A stretch of 38,006 bases of DNA. Source: Fusobacteriaceae bacterium (GTDB lineage: Bacteria; Fusobacteriota; Fusobacteriia; Fusobacteriales; Fusobacteriaceae). The stretch is from positions 1 through 38,006 of the forward strand of contig JAISTB010000022.1 of NCBI GenBank assembly GCA_031272775.1, in the 5' to 3' direction. The translations under genes were made by a program, and so were the position numbers. Shown here piece after piece: positions 15,224-25,877 of the stretch. The notes beneath the pieces are model-generated. The model worked only from the letters and a program-made list of their open reading frames with translations. It did not search any database and had not been told where the DNA came from. Positions within the stretch are counted from its first letter, which is position 1. Each line of letters starts with the position of its first letter.

Positions 15224-16180
15224 ATGTTAAATAACCAACTTTGTCAATTATTGGGAATCGAATACCCTATTATACAGGGCGCCATGGCCTGGATCGCCGA
15301 CGGATACCTGGCCGGACACGTCTCCAGAGACGGCGGACTGGGCATCATCGCGGGCGGCGGCATGCCCCCCGACATCATGGAAAAGCAGATCCGGATCGCC
15401 AAGAGCATTACGGACAAGCCCTTCGGCGTCAACCTCATGCTGTTGATGGGCCAGGTCGAGGAGCAGATCGAGGTCTGCATCCGGGAAGGGGTCAAGGTCG
15501 TGACGACCGGCGCAGGCAATCCCGGTCCTTTCATGCCGAGGCTGAAGGCGGCCGGCATTAAAGTGATCCCGGTCGTGCCCACGGTGGCCCTGGCCAAACG
15601 CATGGAGCGGGCGGGCGTCGACGCCGTGATCGCCGAAGGCATGGAAAGCGGCGGCCATATCGGCAGCATTACGACCATGGTCCTCGTGCCCCAGGTCGTG
15701 GACGCCGTGAAGATTCCGGTTATCGCCGCGGGCGGCATCGCCACGGGCAGGCAGTTTCTGGCCGCTATGGCCCTCGGCGCCTGCGGAATCCAGGTGGGGA
15801 CGAAATTCCTCGTCGCCGAAGAGTGTCACGTCCATGAAAATTACAAGCAGCTGATCCTGAAAGCCAAGGATCGCTCGACGGTTCCGACCGGAACCCATAC
15901 GGGACATCCGGTCCGGGTCATTGAAAACAAATTCGCCCGGCAGCTCCTGGCCCTCGAAAAGGCGGGCGCCCCCAAGGAAGAGATCGAACGGCTGGGGACC
16001 GGAAAACTCCGACTCGCCGTCATAGAGGGGGACGTCGTCAACGGCTCCGTCATGTCCGGTCAGGTGGCCGCCATGGTGCGCGAGCGGACGACGACCAAGG
16101 CCATTCTTGAGGATTTCATGCGGGAACTTGGCGAAGAACAGAAAAAACTCGATGAAAAATTGGCCGCGTGGTATCGCTGA
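15224..16180 (+). CDS. fabK: enoyl-ACP reductase II (FabK)
   Basis: A 318-residue FMN-dependent TIM-barrel enzyme that reduces trans-2-enoyl-ACP in the last step of each fatty-acid elongation round. It aligns by memory along its whole length with pneumococcal Fab[15 protein letters not shown] at the N terminus, [32 protein letters not shown] with the catalytic-region histidine, and [12 protein letters not shown] for phosphate binding. Nitronate monooxygenase is the close relative, but these blocks favour FabK. The ATG at 15224 has GGGAGGA close upstream; an ATG nine codons earlier has no such site. It stands alone here, not in a fab cluster. Confidence 0.9.
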   Translation: MLNNQLCQLLGIEYPIIQGAMAWIADGYLAGHVSRDGGLGIIAGGGMPPDIMEKQIRIAKSITDKPFGVNLMLLMGQVEEQIEVCIREGVKVVTTGAGNPGPFMPRLKAAGIKVIPVVPTVALAKRMERAGVDAVIAEGMESGGHIGSITTMVLVPQVVDAVKIPVIAAGGIATGRQFLAAMALGACGIQVGTKFLVAEECHVHENYKQLILKAKDRSTVPTGTHTGHPVRVIENKFARQLLALEKAGAPKEEIERLGTGKLRLAVIEGDVVNGSVMSGQVAAMVRERTTTKAILEDFMRELGEEQKKLDEKLAAWYR

Positions 16181-16197
16181 TACGCGCCAAACGCGTG

Positions 16198-16229
16198 AAG
16201 GGACCGTTACGGGACGGTCTCTTCCCCTT
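16198..16229 (+). terminator. probable terminator after fabK
   Basis: A nine-pair stem with one G-T wobble (16198-16206 with 16215-16223) and an eight-base loop, followed by a C/T-rich stretch. The T tract is poor, so termination may be partial. Confidence 0.45.
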
Positions 16230-16255
16230 TTCCGGGAAAAAAATAATAAAAAATA

Positions 16256-16285
16256 TTGCCATTATTTCGTATTATGTGGTATAAT
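16256..16285 (+). promoter_or_regulatory. promoter of the zinc-ribbon gene
   Basis: TTGCCA (16256-16261), 18 bp, consensus TATAAT (16280-16285), 45 bp upstream of the start codon. AGGAGGG precedes the ATG. Confidence 0.7.
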
Positions 16286-16330
16286 CGAAAATATAGGTAA
16301 TTATTTTGCACAATGAGGAGGGAATAAAAT

Positions 16331-16909
16331 ATGTCGATCAAAGATATATTTAACAAAGGCATCGTGGATAAGTTCAAAGACGTCGTGGACATTAACAAAC
16401 TCAACCTCAAGGTCAGCAGCAAAAAAGCCGAAATCGGTAAACTCAAGGCAAAATTGGGCGACGTGGTTTACGACAAGTACAAAGAAGGGGCTCAGCTCCC
16501 CGACGAAGCCGGTGAAATCCTGAACACGATCAAGATCGCCGAAGAGGAAATCGCCGAACTGGAAGATAAAATATCCACACTGAAGACAACGATCAAGACT
16601 CCCGCCACACAAAAATGTGTCAAATGCGGCGCGGAAAACGCGGCCGACGCCAAATTCTGCAAGGCTTGCGGAACGAAGCTCGAGAAAGAACCCGAAAAAC
16701 AGCCTGAGGAAGTCAAACCCGCCAAGGTGGTTTGCCCTGTTTGCGGCGTGGAATGCGAACCCGACGCCCGCTTTTGCCAAGAATGCGGCTATGACCTGAC
16801 GCAGGCCCCCAAAGAGGAACCCGCCCCCGAAGAAGCGGCGCCCGTTGAGGAAGCGCCCGCGGAACCCGCTCCCGAAGCATGCGATTGCGGATGCGGCGAA
16901 GGGGAATAA
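16331..16909 (+). CDS. coiled-coil protein with two zinc ribbons
   Basis: A 192-residue protein of unknown role. Residues 1-90 are helical and charged (likely coiled coil, KKAEIGKLKAKLGD and AEEEIAELEDKIS). Two zinc-ribbon modules follow: Cys96, Cys99, Cys110, Cys113 and Cys135, Cys138, Cys149, Cys152, each CxxCGxE/C...FCxxCG. A Pro/Glu/Ala-rich linker leads to a C-terminal CDCGCGE tail. Such double zinc-ribbon proteins are common in anaerobes and usually uncharacterised. It is monocistronic, with a good promoter and terminator. No signal peptide is present, so it is cytosolic. Confidence 0.85.
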   Translation: MSIKDIFNKGIVDKFKDVVDINKLNLKVSSKKAEIGKLKAKLGDVVYDKYKEGAQLPDEAGEILNTIKIAEEEIAELEDKISTLKTTIKTPATQKCVKCGAENAADAKFCKACGTKLEKEPEKQPEEVKPAKVVCPVCGVECEPDARFCQECGYDLTQAPKEEPAPEEAAPVEEAPAEPAPEACDCGCGEGE

Positions 16910-16942
16910 GCCCTCCCGGCGATACCACAAAAAAAGCAAATA

Positions 16943-16977
16943 AAAAAGCGCCTTCAGACAGAGGGCGCGTTTTTTTA
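16943..16977. terminator. bidirectional terminator between convergent transcripts
   Basis: An eight-pair stem with one wobble (16948-16955 with 16961-16968), flanked by six A on the left and eight T on the right. It ends the zinc-ribbon gene and, on the minus strand, the long operon finishing with ung at 17000. Confidence 0.88.
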
Positions 16978-16999
16978 TGTTCATGATTTCCGGAGCGGA

Positions 17000-17674
17000 T
17001 TAAAGATCGGGGATGGCCCAGTCGATTTCCTTCTTGCCGAGGCCCCGCAGGATTTCGTTGGTCTTGCGGAAATGCCCGCAACCGAAGAAGCCGCGGTGGG
17101 CTGAAAGGGGGCTCGGATGGGGAGCTTCCAAAATATAATGCCGCGTTTTATCGATAAAAGCAGCCTTTTTTCTGGCGTTTGACCCCCAGAGCAGAAAGAT
17201 CACGGGATCCTCCCGCCCGTTGAGCAGGTCAATGATCCGGTCCGTAAAGACAGCCCAGCCGATATCGGCGTGGGAATTGGGCTCACCCCGGCGGACCGTA
17301 AGGGAGGTATTGAGCAGCAGCACCCCCTGCCGGCTCCAGGGCACAAGATAGCCGTTATTGGGGATCTTGCAGCCGAATTCGGCCTTGAGTTCCTTGTACA
17401 TGTTGAGCAGGGACGGCGGGATTTCAACGCCGGGATTGACCGAAAAAGCCAGCCCGTGGGCCTGTCCCGGGCCGTGGTAGGGGTCCTGCCCGAGGAGAAC
17501 GATCTTGCAGTCCGCGTAGGACGTGTACTTGAGGGCCGCGTAGATGTTGTTCATATGGGGGTAGACCGTGTGGGCCCGGTATTCGGCAATCAAAAATTGC
17601 CGCAGTTTCCGGTAGTACTCTTTTTCAAATTCCCCGGCCAGGATCGGATCCCAGTCGTTTCCGAATTGTATCAT
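17000..17674 (-). CDS. ung: uracil-DNA glycosylase (family 1)
   Basis: A 224-residue base-excision repair enzyme that removes uracil from DNA. Both family-1 signatures are intact: [17 protein letters not shown] (62-78), with the water-activating Asp64, and the C-terminal [17 protein letters not shown], with the catalytic histidine and minor-groove loop. The length is normal. The ATG at 17674 has GGGAG six bases upstream; a longer frame reaches into uxaC and is a shadow. It is the last gene of the ten-gene run, 19 bp after uxaC. Confidence 0.97.
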   Translation of the reverse strand: MIQFGNDWDPILAGEFEKEYYRKLRQFLIAEYRAHTVYPHMNNIYAALKYTSYADCKIVLLGQDPYHGPGQAHGLAFSVNPGVEIPPSLLNMYKELKAEFGCKIPNNGYLVPWSRQGVLLLNTSLTVRRGEPNSHADIGWAVFTDRIIDLLNGREDPVIFLLWGSNARKKAAFIDKTRHYILEAPHPSPLSAHRGFFGCGHFRKTNEILRGLGKKEIDWAIPDL

Positions 17675-17693
17675 GTCGGGCTCCCGCTTTTTT

Positions 17694-19109
17694 TCAGAAT
17701 CCGAAATAAGCCTTGGCGTTGTTGTAACAGATATCCTCGACGATCTGCCCGAGGAAGGGGATGTCGGCCGGATATTCGCCGTTTTCCACGAGGTTCCCCA
17801 ACTTGTTGCACAAGATCCGCCGGAAATACTCATGCCGCGGATAGGAGAGAAAGCTCCGGCTGTCGGTCAGCATACCGACGAACTGGCTCAAAAGCCCCAC
17901 CTGGCTCAAGGCCTCCAGCTGCTTTTCCATGCCGTCTTTCTGGTCGAGGAACCACCAGGCTGCTCCGTACTGGATCTTGCCGCGAATCCCCCGGGGATTT
18001 CCCTGGAAGCATCCGGCCAGGACGGCCAGCACTTCGTTGTCGGCTGGGTTGAGGTTGTAGAGGATCGTCTTGGGGAGTTCATCCGTAGAGTCGAGTTTGT
18101 CCAGGAGAGCCGATAGCTTCGCCGCCACTTTGGCGTCGCCGATGCCGTCAAATCCCGTGTCGGCTCCGATTTCCCGGAGCATGCGGCCCGAATTGTTCCG
18201 GAGGGCGCCGATGTGATATTGCTGCACCCAGCCGTATTTGGCGTATTGCCGCCCGAGGAAAACGAGAAGCGTTCCCTTGTATTGGTCGATTTCTTTTTTT
18301 GTGAGGGGTTCCCCGGCAAGCGCCTTCCGGAAAACGGCCTCCGCCTCCTCTTCCGTGGCTTCGGCGTAGCAGACCGTGTCGAGACCGTGGTCCGAGAGCT
18401 TGCAGCCCGCGGCGTCAAAGAACTTGATCCGGTCTTCAAGGGCCCGCAGGAGATCCTTCAACGTCTTGATCGGGTAGCCGACGACGGCGGAGAGCTTTCC
18501 GATCCAGTCTCCGAACCAGGAGAGCTCGCAGTTGATGGCCTTGTCGGGCCGGAAAGCGGGAAGAACCGTCACCTTCAGCGTCGGGTCCGCCTTCATTTTC
18601 AGATGCCACTCGAGGCTGTCAACGGGATCGTCTGTAGTGCAGACGGTTCTGACGTCAAATTTCGCCATCATTTCGCGGGCCGTCAGGGTCTCCAGCTTTT
18701 CGTTGGCTTTTTTCCAGATGAGGTCGGCGTTTTCGGGGCAAATGAGCTCCTCGATATCGAAATAGCGCTTCAATTCCAGATGACTCCAGTGGTAGAGGGG
18801 ATTTCCCACGGTCCGGGGGAGCGTCTCGACAAAGATGTCAAAGCGCGCCCTGTCGTCGGCCGCGCCGCTGATATAGTCCTCGTCATACCCTCTGGCCCGC
18901 AGTACCCGCCACTTGTAGTGGTCGCCATAGCGGTCTCCGGCCCCGAGCCAGACTTCCGTCAGGTTCCGGAATTTCTTGTTTTCGTAGATTTCTTTGGGCT
19001 GCAGGTGACAGTGATAATCAATAATCGGCATTTTCGCCGCGTATTGGTGATACAGGGTTTTGGCGGTTTCCGTGTTCAGCAAAAAATCTTTGTCCATAAA
19101 GGTTTTCAT
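17694..19109 (-). CDS. uxaC: uronate isomerase
   Basis: A 471-residue amidohydrolase-superfamily isomerase that converts D-glucuronate to D-fructuronate and D-galacturonate to D-tagaturonate. The N-terminal metal motif [11 protein letters not shown] (His33, His35) is typical of UxaC. Internal blocks such as [35 protein letters not shown] and the HIGALRNNS segment are family hallmarks. No other uronate genes (uxaA, uxaB, kdgK) are adjacent, so its place between purA and ung in a housekeeping operon is unusual. It is 13 bp after purA. Confidence 0.96.
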   Translation of the reverse strand: MKTFMDKDFLLNTETAKTLYHQYAAKMPIIDYHCHLQPKEIYENKKFRNLTEVWLGAGDRYGDHYKWRVLRARGYDEDYISGAADDRARFDIFVETLPRTVGNPLYHWSHLELKRYFDIEELICPENADLIWKKANEKLETLTAREMMAKFDVRTVCTTDDPVDSLEWHLKMKADPTLKVTVLPAFRPDKAINCELSWFGDWIGKLSAVVGYPIKTLKDLLRALEDRIKFFDAAGCKLSDHGLDTVCYAEATEEEAEAVFRKALAGEPLTKKEIDQYKGTLLVFLGRQYAKYGWVQQYHIGALRNNSGRMLREIGADTGFDGIGDAKVAAKLSALLDKLDSTDELPKTILYNLNPADNEVLAVLAGCFQGNPRGIRGKIQYGAAWWFLDQKDGMEKQLEALSQVGLLSQFVGMLTDSRSFLSYPRHEYFRRILCNKLGNLVENGEYPADIPFLGQIVEDICYNNAKAYFGF

Positions 19110-19122
19110 TGAGCCCCTCCCG

Positions 19123-21118
<1,996 letters not shown>

Positions 21119-21137
21119 AATTTTATCCTTTGTTTTT

Positions 21138-22391
21138 TCAGTTGAGACGTCCGCTTTGTTCCAGATGCCGCAGAGTCCTTGAGGCCACGTCGCGGTGGGC
21201 TTCGAAGAAGGCGTCTACGGCGGCTTTTACGGAGGCTTCGTCCCGGGCGAGGATCTTTTGGGCCGCAAGGACCAGCTCATCGGCATTTTTGACGAGAAAG
21301 CCGATGTCGCGCCGCAGGATTTCTCCGGAGATATCCCGCACATTTTGCAGGTAAGGCCCGAAAACGGGCGTTTTATTGTAGCAGAGAGGTTCGAGCAGGC
21401 TGTGGCCGCCGATATTGACGAGGGTTCCCCCGACGAAGGCCAGATCGCACAGGGAATAGAGGATCTTCAATTTGCCGATGGAATCCACGAGGACAACGTC
21501 CACGGGATCGGTATTTTTCCAGATCTCTTCGAGCCGGGAAAAGCGCTTGCACGTAAATCCGCGGCTTCGGATCAATTCGTCTATCCTGACGCTGTTCTCG
21601 ATATGCCTCGGGGCAATGACGAGAAGCGTATTGGGCAGTTTTTTCAGGGCCTCCAGGAGAATTTCGTTCTCGCCGGTCCGGGTGCTACCGGCGACGAAGA
21701 TCTTCCGGCCCGCGGGCTTGAGGATATTCCGGAAGCGGCTTTGGACCTCTTCGGGCACGGGTTCCCGCCGAATGTCGAATTTGAGATTTCCCATGGAAAG
21801 GACCGCTTCGGGAGCGGCGCCCAGCTCAATGACGCGTCCGGCGTCTTCTTCCGACTGCATGTAAAAAGCGTCGATTTCCGAGAGGAAGTGCTTCAGGAAA
21901 AAGCGGATCAGCCGGTAACGACCGAAGCTCTTGTCGGAAATCCTGCCGTTTACGAGGACAACGCCGCCTTTGGGCATCCGGTGGACCGAGCGGATCAGAT
22001 TGGGCCAGAGTTCGGTCTCCACCAGGACCAGCAGGCAACTTTCGCATTTGGACAGGGCCGCTCCGATCTGTTTTTTGTCGTCGATAGGGAAATAACGCAG
22101 CAGAATCCGGGCTTCCTTCCGGTATTTCTCGATGGCCTGGGCCATGCCCGCGTCGGTTATGCAGGTGAGCAGGATCCGTTCGCTTCGTTTTTCCAGAAAG
22201 AGCCGGATCAACGCGTCCGACAGGTTGATTTCCCCCACGGAGGCGCAGTGGATCCAGATGTAGGGACCCGCGGGCAGGTCGTCAAAGCGCTGGGTCAACC
22301 TTTTTTTGAAAAAGTTCCGTTTTTTTTGATTCCAATAAAACAATGTCCTCAGGATCGAAAGTCCCGCAGACCGCACGGCGTTATAGAGCAT
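21138..22391 (-). CDS. waaA: 3-deoxy-D-manno-octulosonic acid transferase (Kdo transferase)
   Basis: A 417-residue GT30 glycosyltransferase that adds Kdo from CMP-Kdo to lipid A precursor at the inner membrane. Residues 1-20 form the single N-terminal anchor helix (MLYNAVRSAGLSILRTLFYW). WIHCASVGEI carries the conserved Glu54, the likely catalytic base, and the C-terminal domain has the VGGTLVNIGGHSLLEP donor-site motif. I chose ATG 22391, because its N terminus matches the family, it has GGGGA five bases upstream and it overlaps the cmk stop by 11 nt. An ATG at 22436 in the same frame lies well inside cmk. The gene shows that the host makes LPS. Confidence 0.93.
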   Translation of the reverse strand: MLYNAVRSAGLSILRTLFYWNQKKRNFFKKRLTQRFDDLPAGPYIWIHCASVGEINLSDALIRLFLEKRSERILLTCITDAGMAQAIEKYRKEARILLRYFPIDDKKQIGAALSKCESCLLVLVETELWPNLIRSVHRMPKGGVVLVNGRISDKSFGRYRLIRFFLKHFLSEIDAFYMQSEEDAGRVIELGAAPEAVLSMGNLKFDIRREPVPEEVQSRFRNILKPAGRKIFVAGSTRTGENEILLEALKKLPNTLLVIAPRHIENSVRIDELIRSRGFTCKRFSRLEEIWKNTDPVDVVLVDSIGKLKILYSLCDLAFVGGTLVNIGGHSLLEPLCYNKTPVFGPYLQNVRDISGEILRRDIGFLVKNADELVLAAQKILARDEASVKAAVDAFFEAHRDVASRTLRHLEQSGRLN

Positions 22392-23076
22392 GATGTTCCC
22401 CGTCCTCCGGATGTAATTGATGATCGGTACGGTCAACGAGAGCGGAAATGGCGGCGGCCACTTCTTCGATTCCCATATGACTTGTGTCGATTTCCACGGC
22501 GTCGTCGGCCTTCCGCAGCGGGCTTTCCTTGCGCGTGGAATCCGTTTCGTCCCTTTTTTGGATTTCGGCCAAAACCGTCGCGTAGTCCTGCGGGGTCCCT
22601 TTGGCCAGATATTCTCCGTGGCGGCGTCTCGCCCGTTCTTCGGGGGAGGCCGCGAGGTAGATTTTGACGTCGGCCCCGGGAAAGACCACGGTGCCGATAT
22701 CCCGGCCGTCCAGGACGATGGCCTTCCCTTCCCCGATCTTTCGCTGTTGATCGACCAATTTTTCCCGCACGGCGCGGATCGTCGAAACCGACGACGCCAT
22801 AGCGCTTACTTCCGGCGTCCGTATCGCTTCGCTGACGTCCCGCCCGTTCAGATAGAATTTTCCTTCCCGGATATCGAGTTCCGCGTGATCAAGGAGTCGC
22901 TTCAGGTCTTCGGGCTTTTCCGGATCGAGCCCCGCTTCAAGGGTATAGAGGGCCATCATGCGGTACATGGCGCCCGTATCGAGGTAAGTCAGGCGGTATT
23001 TTTTCGCGAGCAGCTTGGCAATCGTGCTCTTCCCGCTGCCGGCGGGCCCGTCTATGGCGATGACAAATCCTTTCAT
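22381..23076 (-). CDS. cmk: cytidylate kinase
   Basis: A 231-residue NMP kinase that phosphorylates CMP and dCMP. The P-loop GPAGSGKST is at 10-18, followed by YLDTGAMYR, the CMP-binding region, a DGRDIGT motif (conserved in Cmk) and an ASPEERARRR lid segment. It ends 11 nt inside waaA and starts 16 bp after the phosphoesterase gene. CMP recycling has a plausible link to the neighbouring CMP-Kdo-dependent transferase, which releases CMP. Confidence 0.97.
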   Translation of the reverse strand: MKGFVIAIDGPAGSGKSTIAKLLAKKYRLTYLDTGAMYRMMALYTLEAGLDPEKPEDLKRLLDHAELDIREGKFYLNGRDVSEAIRTPEVSAMASSVSTIRAVREKLVDQQRKIGEGKAIVLDGRDIGTVVFPGADVKIYLAASPEERARRRHGEYLAKGTPQDYATVLAEIQKRDETDSTRKESPLRKADDAVEIDTSHMGIEEVAAAISALVDRTDHQLHPEDGEHHAL

Positions 23077-23092
23077 ATCTTTTGTCCTTTCT

Positions 23093-23893
23093 TCAGCTCA
23101 GTTCGATCTCGATCAGGGATTTGTTGAGGCGTTCAATGGAAATACATTCGCCGGTATCGACGTTGATTTCCGCGACGATGGCGTTGATCCGCTCTTTTCC
23201 TTCGGCCAGCAGAAATTTTTGCGGCATGGCCGTCATAAATTTCGGCAGCACGCTTTCCGTGGACATGCCGATGATCCCGTTGTCGGAGCCGGTCATTCCG
23301 ATATCCGTGATGTAGCCGGTCCCCTCGGGGAGGATTTTGTTGTCGGCGGTCTGCACATGGGTATGGGTGCCCGCCACAAGGGAAACATAGCCGTCCAGGT
23401 ACCAGGCCATGGCAAGCTTTTCCGAAGTGGCTTCCGCGTGAAAATCGATGATAATGAGCTTTGTGTCCGTCCGGATTTCGTCGACGGCTTCCCGGATCTT
23501 TTGGAATGGGCAGTCGGTAGGCGGCATAAAAACGCGCCCCTGCAGGCTGACCACGGCGATTTTGTTTTTCTTTTTGTCTTCGACGACGACATATCCCCGT
23601 CCGGGCGATTCGGGCGGGTAATTGAGCGGGCGCAGCGCCCGGGGGGCGCCGTCGAGGTATTCGTAGATCTCCCGCTTGTCCCAGATGTGGTTGCCCGAGG
23701 TCAAAACATCGCAGCCCCAGGAAAGGAGCTCGTCGGCCAATTTTCCGGTCAGGCCGAAGCCGTTGGCGGAATTCTCGCTGTTGACGATTACGAGGTCGTA
23801 GTTGTCTTTGTTTTTGTCAAGAAACCGTTTGAGGGTTTCCCGTCCGGGCCGTCCGACGATGTCGCCGACCAGAAGTATTTTTGTCTTGTTCAC
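23093..23893 (-). CDS. YmdB-like metallophosphoesterase (TIGR00282 family)
   Basis: A 266-residue calcineurin-like phosphoesterase of the YmdB/TIGR00282 family. Bacillus YmdB hydrolyses cyclic nucleotides such as 2',3'-cAMP and affects biofilm and motility decisions. Dinuclear metal motifs visible are LVGDIVGRPGR, VNSENSANG, TSGNHIWDKRE and VAGTHTHVQTAD. The start appears to be GTG at 23893 with a weak GAGAG site. It lies 45 bp after ltaE and 16 bp before cmk. Confidence 0.92.
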   Translation of the reverse strand: MNKTKILLVGDIVGRPGRETLKRFLDKNKDNYDLVIVNSENSANGFGLTGKLADELLSWGCDVLTSGNHIWDKREIYEYLDGAPRALRPLNYPPESPGRGYVVVEDKKKNKIAVVSLQGRVFMPPTDCPFQKIREAVDEIRTDTKLIIIDFHAEATSEKLAMAWYLDGYVSLVAGTHTHVQTADNKILPEGTGYITDIGMTGSDNGIIGMSTESVLPKFMTAMPQKFLLAEGKERINAIVAEINVDTGECISIERLNKSLIEIELS

Positions 23894-23938
23894 GCTGGTT
23901 CTCTCGCTTTCCGTATTCCGTAGTATGATCCCTTGATG

Positions 23939-24982
23939 TTACGTATTTGCTTCGCCGGTCCAGGCTTTGAGGTCGGCAATGAGCTCGTCGACGTCTTGCT
24001 CTTTCGTGGCCCAGGAGGTCACGAAGCGCACGATGGCCCGTTCGCCGTCCAATTCTTCCCAGAGCTCAAACACGTATTTTTTTTCGGCTTTGGCGATCAG
24101 GGCTTTCGAAAAGACCGGGAACTGCTGGTTCGTATCGGAATCATAGCCCAGGGCGATCCCGTTTTTAAGGAAGCCTTCTTTCATTTTTTTCGCCGTTTTG
24201 TTGGCGTGAGCGCCGTAGCTTTCGTAGAGACCGTTCTCAAAGAGCGTTTCAAACTGCAGGCCCAACAGGCGTCCCTTGGCAAAGAGGGCCCCGGTCTGCT
24301 TGATGATGTGGCCGATCCCTTCCTTGAGGTCCGGGTTTACAATGACGAGGGCTTCCCCGAAGAGGGCCCCGCACTTGGTCCCGCCGAGGTAGAAGGCGTC
24401 CGTCAGAGCCGGATAATCGGTAATGGCGATATCGTTTTTCTCCGAGGAAAGGGCCATAGCCATCCGGGCCCCGTCCAGATAGAGATAGTATTTTTTTTCC
24501 TTGCAAAATTCGCTGATGGCGACCAGTTCCTTTTTCGTATAGAGCGTCCCCATTTCCGTCGGATTGGAAAGATAGACCATCTTCGGCTCCACCGTGTGAG
24601 GCGGCAGCAGATGCCTGAGGGCCTTTTCGATCAGCGGAATCGAGAGTTTTCCGTCGGGGGAGGTCCCCACGTCAAGGATCTTGTGCCCCCGGGCTTCGAT
24701 GGCGCCCGACTCATGGATGCTGATGTGGCCGGTGGAGAGCGCGATCACGCCCTGCCAGGGCTTCAGGGCCCGGGCGATGGTGATGAGGTTTGTCTGGGTG
24801 CCGCCGACGAGAAAGTACACGTCCGCGTCGGGTCTGTTGAGCTTTTTCTTCAGGGTCTCCCGGGCTTTGGCGCAGTAGTCGTCTTCGCCGTAACCCACGG
24901 TGCTTTCGAGGTTTGTGGCCGCGAGGCGCGCCATGATTTCGGGAATGGCCCCTTGGCTGTAGTCGTTGCCGAAACTGATCAT
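23939..24982 (-). CDS. ltaE: low-specificity L-threonine aldolase
   Basis: A 347-residue fold-type I PLP enzyme that cleaves L-threonine or L-allo-threonine to glycine and acetaldehyde. The N terminus SFGNDYSQGA-PEI is typical, LDGAR with Asp170 binds the pyridine nitrogen, and GGTKCG carries the PLP Lys203. Family length is normal. The ATG at 24982 has GGAGGAAGGAAT upstream and shares an ATGA overlap with the HutP-family gene, so the two are translationally coupled. Confidence 0.92.
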   Translation of the reverse strand: MISFGNDYSQGAIPEIMARLAATNLESTVGYGEDDYCAKARETLKKKLNRPDADVYFLVGGTQTNLITIARALKPWQGVIALSTGHISIHESGAIEARGHKILDVGTSPDGKLSIPLIEKALRHLLPPHTVEPKMVYLSNPTEMGTLYTKKELVAISEFCKEKKYYLYLDGARMAMALSSEKNDIAITDYPALTDAFYLGGTKCGALFGEALVIVNPDLKEGIGHIIKQTGALFAKGRLLGLQFETLFENGLYESYGAHANKTAKKMKEGFLKNGIALGYDSDTNQQFPVFSKALIAKAEKKYVFELWEELDGERAIVRFVTSWATKEQDVDELIADLKAWTGEANT

Positions 24983-25407
24983 ATTCCTTCCTCCCCGGCC
25001 GGGATGGCGCGGTGACCGAGTCCGATAACGACTTCGTCGAGGCGGAACATGCCGATCGTCAGAAAGATACAGACGCACATGTGCTCCTCGGCGCAAGCGA
25101 TCCCGATTTTCCCCCCCACGTTAAATCCCAGCGCTTTGTTTTTGATTTGCTCAATGGCTTCCCGCGTCGCGCCGATCAGGGCGCCTTCATTGACATGGGA
25201 ATCATCGATGATGCCGTTCCGTTTGGCGGTAATGACCGAGCGTTCCATGATTTTCGTGACGGTATCGATGACGGATCCGCCCACGTCCACCGCGGCTGTT
25301 TTGATGTTCCGTTTCTTGTAGTCCTCTTTGAGGACCGCCTCTTCCTCCCGGGTCGAGGTCGCCATGACAATGGCGATTTTCGCGACGTCTTTGCTCTTGT
25401 ACTTCAT
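24979..25407 (-). CDS. HutP-family protein
   Basis: A 142-residue protein of the HutP family. In Bacillus, HutP is an RNA-binding antiterminator that needs L-histidine and Mg2+ to open the histidine-utilisation operon. Here the family pattern is seen as IKTAAVDVGGS, an ESxxxxA-type helix (NEGALIGATREAIEQI), a central hydrophobic strand and the C-terminal GLGHRAIP. No hut genes are nearby. I chose ATG 25407, with GGAGG nine bases upstream; an ATG at 25416 directly abuts that site. Its stop overlaps the ltaE start by four bases. Its target here is unknown. Confidence 0.8.
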   Translation of the reverse strand: MKYKSKDVAKIAIVMATSTREEEAVLKEDYKKRNIKTAAVDVGGSVIDTVTKIMERSVITAKRNGIIDDSHVNEGALIGATREAIEQIKNKALGFNVGGKIGIACAEEHMCVCIFLTIGMFRLDEVVIGLGHRAIPAGEEGI

Positions 25408-25468
25408 CCAGATCATCCTCCGATACTACAGTCCTACATGATTTTTCCGAAGATGCACAGTTTATCCG

Positions 25469-25738
25469 CTATTCTCCTTCCTTGTCCAGCTTCCGGTTCC
25501 GGAACCAGATCAGCATGTCCGTGGAGACCATGGCGGCGTTCAGGAGATAGAGAAATACCACATAATCGACGGTATTGTTGACAATTTTGTTTAAAATCCC
25601 CGAAATATAGCCGACAATGATCACGATCAGAAAAAGAACGCTTTTTCCCCTGGCGGTCCGGGATCTCCAGGACCGGTAGATCGAAAGGGGCCAGGCCGCG
25701 CCGAAACATATCAGCATGATGATTTCAAAAACCTTCAT
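25469..25738 (-). CDS. small membrane protein, PQ-loop/SemiSWEET-like
   Basis: An 89-residue protein with three hydrophobic helices (about 5-17, 37-55 and 58-75). The first helix is followed by WPLSIYRSWRSRTARGKS, resembling the P-x-x-x-x-S loop of PQ-loop and SemiSWEET half-transporters, and a C-terminal FRNRKLDKE tail. These work as dimers, but sugar transport by this subgroup is not established. I chose ATG 25738, with GGGAGG five bases upstream. It has its own promoter and precedes the HutP gene by 61 bp with no terminator between, so it may head the operon. Confidence 0.7.
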   Translation of the reverse strand: MKVFEIIMLICFGAAWPLSIYRSWRSRTARGKSVLFLIVIIVGYISGILNKIVNNTVDYVVFLYLLNAAMVSTDMLIWFRNRKLDKEGE

Positions 25739-25768
25739 AATTCCTCCCATTCATTTCAGTTACAGTAT

Positions 25769-25798
25769 ATTATACGATATTTACCGGGGAAAATTCAA
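25769..25798 (-). promoter_or_regulatory. promoter of the PQ-loop/HutP/ltaE housekeeping operon
   Basis: Minus-strand TTGAAT (25798-25793), 18 bp, consensus TATAAT (25774-25769), about 30 bp upstream of the small membrane protein start. No other good promoter was seen before the HutP gene. Confidence 0.68.
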
Positions 25799-25829
25799 GA
25801 AAAAGTTGAAAAATCCCGCTTCCGACCGT

Positions 25830-25860
25830 AAAAAAACGGCGTCTTCTCCATGAAGACACC
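25830..25860 (-). terminator. terminator of the coiled-coil gene
   Basis: On the minus strand a nine-pair stem with one wobble (25860-25852 with 25846-25838) and a five-base loop is followed by G and seven T. It lies 18 bp beyond the stop of the coiled-coil gene. Confidence 0.88.
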
Positions 25861-25877
25861 GTCCGTTTTCCGCTTTT

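Noticed and set aside
15224-16180. nitronate monooxygenase as the main call
   Set aside because: The family is close, but the N-terminal and glycine-rich blocks match FabK along the whole length.
21195-22667. 490-codon plus-strand open frame
   Set aside because: Antisense to waaA and cmk. The minus-strand frames carry the catalytic motifs.
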